Origin: Limnomonas spitsbergensis
Taxonomy: Eukaryota > Chlorophyta > Chlorophyceae > Chlamydomonadales
NCBI GenBank assembly: GCA_037349105.1
Contig: JAYJMM010000123.1
Span: 5,704,001-5,768,000 of the forward strand
Length of the DNA stretch: 64,000 nt
Reading direction: 5' to 3'
This document shows positions 11,701 through 20,700 of the stretch, piece by piece (within the stretch, counting starts at the first letter, position 1; each line of letters starts with the position of its first letter). The translations under genes were made by a program, and so were the position numbers. The notes beneath the pieces are model-generated. The model worked only from the letters and a program-made list of their open reading frames with translations. It was not told where the DNA came from and searched no databases.

Positions 11701-14700
11701 AAGGGTGTGAAGCTGTCACTGTGTTTATAGGCTGTTCAGCTACAATTCAGCTACATCACTGATGATTTGGGAAGGGTGTGAAGCTGCCACTGTGTTTATA
11801 GGCTGTTTAGCTACAATTCAGCTACATCACTGATGATTTGGGAAGGGTGTGAAGCTGCCACTGTGTTTATAGTCTGTTCAGCTACAATTCAGCTACATTA
11901 CTTATGATACAGCTACAGTTCAGCTACATCACTGATGATATGGCTTAGAGGTCTTCAAGGCCTTGCAGGTGAGTCCTGGCATGTGAAGGGCCGCCGACCA
12001 TGCTTTTTCTTGGGGTATTCAGCTACAATTTAGCTATGTCAGTGATTATTCAGTTACAATTAGGCTACATCACTGATTATTCAGCTACAATGCCGCCGAA
12101 TATCAGCTGCATTTAGGCTATTGCACAAGGACAACTGATTGATCTATGGTGCTTCAGCTACAATTCAGCTACCTAGCAGCCTACTGCTGGAGAGGTCTGG
12201 TGAAGCAAAATGTGCCAGCTGCTGGAGCCACTGACAAATTCAGCTACATCATACATCAGCTGCATCATTCAGCTACATCATACATCAGCCACATCGTTTA
12301 ACTACATCATGCATCCGGCTGGTCTAGAATTTGCCATGGTCGGCCCTGTTTTTATTTTCCGACTATGAGTCCAACTTTGGTAGGCCGCCCAGCGGCCGCC
12401 AAAGGCCCATTTCAGTTCAAACCTGGAGCGGCCTGTAACTGGTGGTTAAAGCTGCATGGCTGGCAACAAACAGGGCCTGCGGCCAGCAGCTGGAGTGTAG
12501 CTGACATGAAGCTGAGTCGCGAAAAAATAAACCCTAAGGGTAGTGACCGGGGTCTGCCAGATGGCCGGTTTTTGCCGGGCTGGGGTATGTTTTTTGGCCG
12601 GCTGCACCGGCCGGGGGGTCTGAAAATGGCCGGCAGGTGTGGACGGAATTTTTTTCACACTTTGATTTTACAGTTTGTTTGAAATGATTTCCTTACGACA
12701 ACTTATTTCCGCCTTTCTGAATGTTGCATTGGCTTGTGCGTTGTTTGGACGAGCCTGTCCTCGCTTGAAAATGCCCGTGGGATTTCCCCTGGATTCTGCA
12801 AGGCGCGGCACTCACGCGGCCCGCGTGGCTTCTCGAAACTGAACCTTCGCATGTTTATCACACATAGAAAGACGCGCATTGGTAAGACCTATCCACAGCA
12901 ATTTAGTTTGGTGCCAGGAGTGGCCGCGTTCGCAAGTTAGAACATAAAGTCCGTCGCGGACTGGGCAGGTGTTGGGCAGCATCAGGGAGAAATCCTCCCG
13001 CGGGAGGGGGGTCTGTCATCACTTCAGCGTCAGGCATAATCTGCTTATCGCTATCTGAGTCAATAGCCGCCATATCACTTATGTCTTTAGCCGGGGAGAG
13101 TCGTGAGAATATGAGTAAACCCCCGGCTGACGCCGGGGGCAGAGTCGGCCAAACCCCCATTTACGCCGGGGTTTGCCGGGGAGGGCGTCGCAAGATGGCC
13201 GGGAAAAATGGACCTTCGGCCCATTTTCCCGGCGCCGGCCCCGGCGTCACAACCCTGCCTAAGGGTCGACACTGTTGTAGCTGCCCTGCAACCAGTGTTC
13301 ATTTTTGCTAGACTCAGCTACATGTCAGCTACACGACGACCCCAGTTCTGGCCAGTCAGGCCGCTTGGGCCGCCGGCTGTAAGGCAGGGGTTTAGGGTTT
13401 GACCCGGATACTAGGAAGGCTGAGGGGCAGCCTGGCGAAGTTGGCCTCAAAGCCACCCGCCTAATAGCCGAAGAAGGAAACGCCGCGAGCAACCGGCCAA
13501 AGCGGGGCGGGTGTGCAGAAAAACTGGAAGAGTGGAAAGAGTGGAAATGCAATATTGCAGACATGCTTCGTGATCAATCGTAATTAGCGTTGTGAAGGGG
13601 TGAGGGATACGGTACATTAAAATAGGTCGTTCCTCCAGAGGTGTCACTCTTCTTCCCCGAACCCCAAACCCGATGTATTCGGATGTTAGGTTGAGGGTCT
13701 CACACATTATTCCTTGTAGCTTAACCCAAAACCATAAACCCCAAACCCTAAAGCCCAAACCCTGAAACCTAGACCCTGAACCCTTTTCGTGCTGTGCTGT
13801 GTGCTCAGATGTCAGGCCAGCCCCTGCTGGGCCAGCCTGTCTGGGTCAAGTCCTCCGAGCACGAACGCAACCTGCAATGGGAGCTAGAGCACGCCCGCAC
13901 CGCGCAGCTAGCGGAGCAGCAGGCCGCTGCCGCGGCCGGGCTCGCCAGCTTGGACGCCGCCGGCCTCGCGGCCTTCGCCGCGACGGCGGCGGGTGCCGCC
14001 GCGCTCGCTGGCATGGCGGCGGCGGCCGCCGGGCCGCAGCCCGGCGGCGGCGGCGCGGAGATGCCCGGCAGCTCTGCGTTCCACGACCTGGACGATGTGG
14101 ATGAGTATGAGAGCAAGGGTGGCAGCGGAGGGCTGAGGCTCAATGCGGAGGCGCGGATCTCGTTGATGAGGAAGCTGGCCGGATCGGCGGGTCTGCAGAT
14201 CGGAGGCGCCGCCGCCAGCGGGCGGGCGGCGGCGGGATCCGCCGCCGCCGCGACGGCCGCGGCGGCTGACCCGCTGTCGTTGCAGCAGGGCATGTTGGGT
14301 CCGTCGAGCCCGATTCCTACGCAGTACATTCTGCTGAAGGTGGGCAGGGGAGCGGGGAGCAGGGATCAAGATCTTGGATCTTGTTGGAAGGGTATGGATC
14401 ACCGTTTATGGATCCTATTGGCAAGATATGGATCTTGCATACTGATGGTGGGATATGGATCACAAATCTTGGATCTTGGTGGCAGGTTATGGATCTTGGA
14501 TCTTGATGGCAACATGTCAGGATTCGGATCTAGAAGGCAAGATCTTGCATATGGGGGGTAGGATGTGGATCTTGGATCTTGGGGCAGGATATGGAGGCAG
14601 GATATGAATCTTAAATCTCGGAGGCAGGATGTGGACGTGTGCACTGTTGCAGCACACGGGTATAAACGGTCTGCATACATGAAAGCTGAAGGCCTGAACC

Positions 14701-17700
14701 CTTAACCGTAAACCATACATGAAAGCTGAGGGCCTGAACCCTAAACCCTAAACCATACATGAAAGCTGAGGGCCTGAACCCTAAACCCTAAACCATACAT
14801 GAAAGCTGAGGGCCTGAACCCTAAACCCTAAACCCTACATGAAACCCAAGGGCCTGAAGCTGCTCCCACGCCCCGTTTTAGTGAAACGGTGTCTGTTAAG
14901 TTTCAATTGCAAGTCTTGAACCCCTTGTATCCTTTAACCCTAAACCCATTAAACCCTAAACCCTACACCCCTTTAAACCCCAAACCCTAAACACTACAAC
15001 CCTCAAAACCTTAACCCTTCACCCTACAACCCTTTTTATCCATGAGACCTTGAATACCCTCAAACCCTTGCTCATTTATTCAGTTAAAACAATCTGACCC
15101 ATTCGACCCTATCAACTCTTCAAGCTCGGTATGATTTTTCACCTGCAATTGAAAGGCTTGCTTTGGGGTTCAGTAAAGTTGTCTTCCTTAACCTGAGGGC
15201 GCTCACACCCGCCTTGGTCGCACTTGTCCGGAACCCAACAGCCCGCATGCATAGCGTCTGATATGCTGCCACCTCCACCCCCTGCATGTTTGACATTTTT
15301 ATCTCCAATCCCCTCGGCCTGCTTGCTTAAGGTTTTGATAGGGCATGCCCACCACCGTGCAGAACCTGTTCTCCCCTCTGTGGTGGAGGTGGCTGCTAAG
15401 GCCCGATTAGTCACCTCCTTATTCTAGTAAAAGCGGTTCCATCGCCCGCTGGCAGACCATGGCCCCGGAGGATAAGGCTGCCAAGGTCTGATTGGGCACC
15501 TCCTTTTTGAATAAATGGCACACCTCCACTGCCCGCTGGCAGACCATGGCCCCGGAGGATTAGGCTGCCAAGGTCTGATTGGGCACCTCCTTTTTGAATA
15601 AATGGCACACCTCCACTGCCCGCTGGCAGACCATAGCCCCGGAGGATTAGGCTGCCAAGGTCTGAATGGGCACCTCCTTTTTGAATAAATGGCACACCTC
15701 CACTGCCCGCTGGCAGACCATAGCCCCGGAGGATTAGGCTGCCAAGGTCTGATTGGGCACCTCCTTTTTGTATTAATGGCACACCTCTACTGCCCGCTGG
15801 CAGACCATAGCCCCGTAGGATTAGGCTGCCAAGGTCTGATTGGGCACCTCCTTTTTGAATAAATGGCACACCTCCACTGCCCGCTGGCAGACCATAGCCC
15901 CGGAGGATTAGGCTGCCAATGCACTAAACTGGAAGAAGCGCTGCTACAGAGTCTGATTGGGCACCTCCTTTTTGAATAAATGGCACACCTCCACTGCCCG
16001 CTGGCAGACCATGGCCCCGGAGGATCAGGCTGCCAAGGTCTGATTGGGCACCTCCTTTTTGAATAAATGGCACACCTCCACTGCCCGCTGGCAGACCATG
16101 GCCCCGGAGGATTAGGCTGCCAAGGTCTGATTGGGCACCTCCTTTTTGAATAAATGGCACACCTCCACTGCCCGCTGGTAGACCATAGCCCCGGAGGATT
16201 AGGCTGCCAAGGTCTGATTGGGCACCTCCTTTTTTAATAAATGGCACACCTCCACTGCCCGCTGGCAGACCATAGCCCCGGAGGATTAGGCTGCCAAGGT
16301 CTGATTGGGCACCTCCTTTTTGAATAAATGGCACACCTCCACTGCCCGCTGGCAGACCATAGCCCCGGAGGATTAGGCTGCCAAGGTCTGATTGGGCACC
16401 TCCTTTTTGAATAAATGGCACAACTCCACTGCCCGCTGGCAGACCATAGCCCCGGAGGATTAGGCTGCCAAGGTCTGATTGGGCACCTCCTTTTTGAATA
16501 AATGGCACACCTCCACTGCCCGCTGGCAGACCATAGCCCCGGAGGATTAGGCTGCCAAGGTCTGATTGGGCACCTCCTTTTTGAATAAATGGCACACCTC
16601 CACTGCCCGCTGGCAGACCATAGCCCCGGAGGATTAGGCTGCCAAGGTCTGATTGGGCACCTCCTTTTTGAATAAATGGCACACCTCCACTGCCCGCTGG
16701 CAGACCATAGCCCCGGAGGATTAGGCTGCCAATGCAGTAAACTGGAAGTAGCGCTGCTACAGAGTCTGATTGGGCACCTCCTTTTTGAATAAATGGCACA
16801 CCTCCACTGCCCGCTGGTAGACCATAGCCCCGGAGGATTAGGCTGCCAAGGTCTGATTGGGCACCTCCTTTTTGAATAAATGGCACACCTCCACTGCCCG
16901 CTGGTAGACCATGGCCCCGTAGGATTAGGCTGCCAAGGCCTGATTGGGCACCTCCTTTTTGAATAAATGGCACACCTCCACTGCCCGCTGGCAGACCATA
17001 GCCCCGTAGGATTAGGCTGCCAAGGCCTGATTGGGCACCTCCTTTTTGAATAAATGGCACACCTGCACTGCCCGCTGGCAGACCATGGCCCCGGAGGATT
17101 AGGCTGCCAAGGTCTGATTGGGCACCTCCTTTTTGAATAAATGGCACACCTGCACTGCCCGCTGGCAGACCATGGCCCCGGAGGATTAGGCTGCCAAGGT
17201 CTGACTGGCCACCTCCTTTTTGAATAAATGGCACACCTCCACTGCCCGCTGGCAGACCATGGCCCCGTAGGATTAGGCTGCCAAGGTCTGATTGGGCACC
17301 TCCTTTTTGAATAAATGGCACACCTCCACTGCCCGCTGGCAGACCATAGCCCCGGAGGATTAGGCTGCCAAGGTCTGATTGGGCACCTCCTTTTTGAATA
17401 AATGGCACACCTCCACTGCCCGCTGGCAGACCATAGCCCCGGAGGATTAGGCTGTCAAGGTCTGATTGGGCACCTCCTTTTTGAATAAATGGCACAACTC
17501 CACTGCCCGCTGGCAGAACATGATCTGCCCGGAGGAGGAGGAGGCGGCCGCCTAGGTAGGATCAGCCACCTCCTTTTCAAATGATTAGCCACCTCCTTTC
17601 CCTGATAAAAACAGCGACACCGCCCGTTTGCAGAGCATGTTCTCGCCGGAGGAAGAGGAGGCCGCCAAGGTCTGATGAGCCACCTCCTTTTTACAAAACA

Positions 17701-20700
17701 TTTTGTCACCCCCTTTGTCGAATATTGGCTGCTTCACAGCCTGCTGGCAGAACGTGTTCTTCCTGGAGGAAGTTGCTGCAAACGGCGACGGCTGAGATGC
17801 CGAGGTTGCCAACGCCTGATATGCCGCCTCCTTTTTCTAAAAAAGAGGCTGTTCTCCACCGCCCGCCTGCAGAACATGTTCTTCGTGGAGGACGTGGGGA
17901 CTGCCAAGGCTCAGTGTGTCGCCTCCTTTATCCAAAAAAGGCTGTGCTCCACCACCTGCCCGCCTGTGACAGAACATGATCTCTCCCGAGGAAGAGGCTG
18001 CAAATGGCGACGGCTGAGATGCCGAGGTTTTCAAGGCCCGATATGCCGCCTCCTTTTTCCAAAAAAGGCTGTTCTCCACTGCCCGCCCGCAGAACATGTT
18101 CTCTCCCGAGGAGGAGGCTGCAAACGGCGACAGCTGGGACGCCGAGATCGCGAAGGACGTCGCCGAGGAGTGCTCCAAGTACGGCCAGGTGCTGCACTGC
18201 CACGTCGACAAGACCAGCAGGGTAAGTCAAGAACGTAGGGTTTAAGATCCGGGCTGAGGTTCAGGGTTTAGGGTACGGGTGAAGGACGTCGCCGAGGAGT
18301 GCTCAAAGTCCTGCCAGGTGCTGCACTGCCACGTCGACAAAACCAGCAGGGTGGGTGAGGTTTATTGTCTAGGTTGTAGGTTGGGGTGTAGGAGTTAGGG
18401 TTGTGGGTTTTAGGGTTTTAGGGGTAAGGTTTAGGGCATGGATGATGGTGCTGCACTGCCACGGCGACATGACCAGCAGGCTGAGTCAAGTTTAAAAGTT
18501 ATGGTGAAGTTTGCAGGGTTACGGTGGCCAATAGCCATGCAGCAGAAGCCATCCAGAAGTAGCAGTGGGGCGCATACAGCGTAGCCGCTGCAGCCAGGTG
18601 GCCAGACGGCTGGCTGGCCTGACGACAGGCTTCAGGTGAGTGCATGCATGCCTTCATTTTCCGGCGCGGCAAAACACCTGCAGGGGGCCGCCGGGCGGCC
18701 ACCTCCCGGCCGATTGTGACCAAGCCCTTGACCGGCCGATGGCCGATGGCCCAAGAAGCAAGGCCTGCTGCGCCAGCCCCTCACGGCGGTGGACCATGAT
18801 GTAGCTGAATTGTAGCTGAAGCGCGCTAAAATAAGCGCTAGTGCATGCTTTCTGCCCCCACTGTCTACTCATCTCTCTCTCTTTGGGTGCGTTGGGTTCA
18901 GCTGCACAAACTGGGGTACCTAAGACGTAAACCAGCTATCCGCTTGGGAGTGTAAGTGTGTCGTTTGCCACCACCTCTCCCCTTGTACTTGGGGCTTGGG
19001 CCCCCCTGCCTCTTTGATCTTCTCACCCCCCTCCCCCACCCCTTTCTCCTCCTCCTCGCCTTCCTTTCCCCCCTTTCTCCCCCCAACCCCACCCCTTCTG
19101 CTGCATCGTTTTCACCCCTCTTCTTCCCCCCCCCCCACCCCACCCCTTTTACGGCAACCTGCCTTTCTTCCCTCGCCCCCTTCCTCCCCCCTTTCTCCCC
19201 CCCCCCCACCTCTGCTCTCGTCCCACCCTTTTTGCGCAACCTGCTACTGCTGCTGAGTCAGCACCGCTGACGTGGCACCTTCTCTTTTTAAAGTCTAGCC
19301 CGGTTCCAGGACGAGCGAAAAGGGGAGGCGCTTTTCAGTGTGCACTCTTATTTGAAATGTGTACAGCTCCCCCCGGCTTGCATCTGGCCATGTACTGCAG
19401 GGACATGTGTACTGCTCCCTGACGTGTGCCTTGCCGCGTACCGCAGGGGCATGTGTACCTCAAGTACGTCGCGACCGAGGCGGCCACCGCCGCGAGGCAG
19501 GCGCTCAACGGCCGCTGGTTCGCCGGCAAAAAGATTGGGGCGGACTTCCAGTTTGCGCGCGCTTACGAGCAGGTGGGTAGAAGCATTGAGTGTAGTGGTC
19601 AGACACTATTTCTTCTAGAAAAGGGGCTTATAGCCATCAGCGGTCTAGACTCTTAAGTGGTTTCAGAGCAGGTCATGTATAATCCATGCGCTGAGTGAAT
19701 GACCCCGGGTTCGACTCCTTCTGTGGTCAACTTCCTGCCTTGGGCAAGCGGAAGGGGTGCTAGAAAAGCCTCATCGCGCTACCAGTAGATCGTTCGATCC
19801 TAGACATGTCTGTCTCCTCAAGAGCTTGGCACTTCGCCAGTTGGGGAGGTATGTAGTGGTTGGACACTATGTCTTCCAGAAAAGGGGCTTCTAGTCATAA
19901 GCGAATTTTTACATTGAGGGTTGAGGGTTGAGGGTTTATGTGCACTTACGAGCAGGTGGGTCGAAGCCATTACCTCTAAACCCTAAAACCGAACCTAAAC
20001 CTTAACGAGCAGGTGGTCGAAGCAGTTACCTCTCCCTAAAAAACCCAAACCCTAAACCCTAACGAGCAGTAGGGTCGAAGCGGTCACCTCTAAGCCCTGA
20101 ACTCTTAACCTGACGAGCAGGTGGGTCGAAGTGTGCATGGATGCGGAGGAATGTGCACGGAAGGCGGCCGATGCCGGGTTGTTTGATCGAAAGAGGGACG
20201 TTGTGCAGCACATTGGGTGCTTGGAAGGTGCATGTGTGGGGAATTGTACTGCACCTGGGCGAGGACTGTACTGCACCTGAGCGGGGAATTGTACTGCACC
20301 TGGGCGAAGAATTGTACTGCACCTGAGCGGGGAATTGAACTGCACCTGGGCGAGGAATTGTACAGCACCTGGGCGGGGAATTGCACTGCACCCGGGCGAG
20401 GAAGTGTACTGCACCTGGGCGGGGAATTGTACTGCACCTGGACGGGGAATTGTACTGCACCTGGGCGGGGAAATATACTGCACCTGAGCGGGGAATTGTA
20501 CTGCACCTGGGCGGGGAATTGTACTGCACCTGGGCGGGGAATTGAACTGCACCTGGGCGGGGAATTGAACTGCACCTGGGCGGGGAATTGAACTGCACCT
20601 GGGCGGGGAATTGTACTGCACCTGGGCGGGGAATTGTACTGCACCTGGGCGGGGAATTGTACTGCACCTGGGCGGGGAATTGTACTGCACCTGGGCGGGG

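Noticed and set aside
13805..14329. 174-aa minus-strand ORF opposite RBM39-like exon 6
   Set aside because: Ala/Pro/Ser-rich shadow of a GC-rich exon whose plus strand matches RBM39.
14680..15110. Chromosome end
   Set aside because: Telomere motifs are short, degenerate and scattered through introns of continuous genes on both sides, so they are interstitial.
15430..17520. CRISPR array
   Set aside because: Regular ~78-bp units but no unique spacers; the entire unit is repeated, and the units match an exon edge.
20130..20240. A further RBM39-like exon (AEECARKAADAGLFDRKRD in frame)
   Set aside because: Protein-like for ~30 residues, but no acceptor in the required phase, and it runs straight into the 23-bp satellite; left as unexplained intron sequence.
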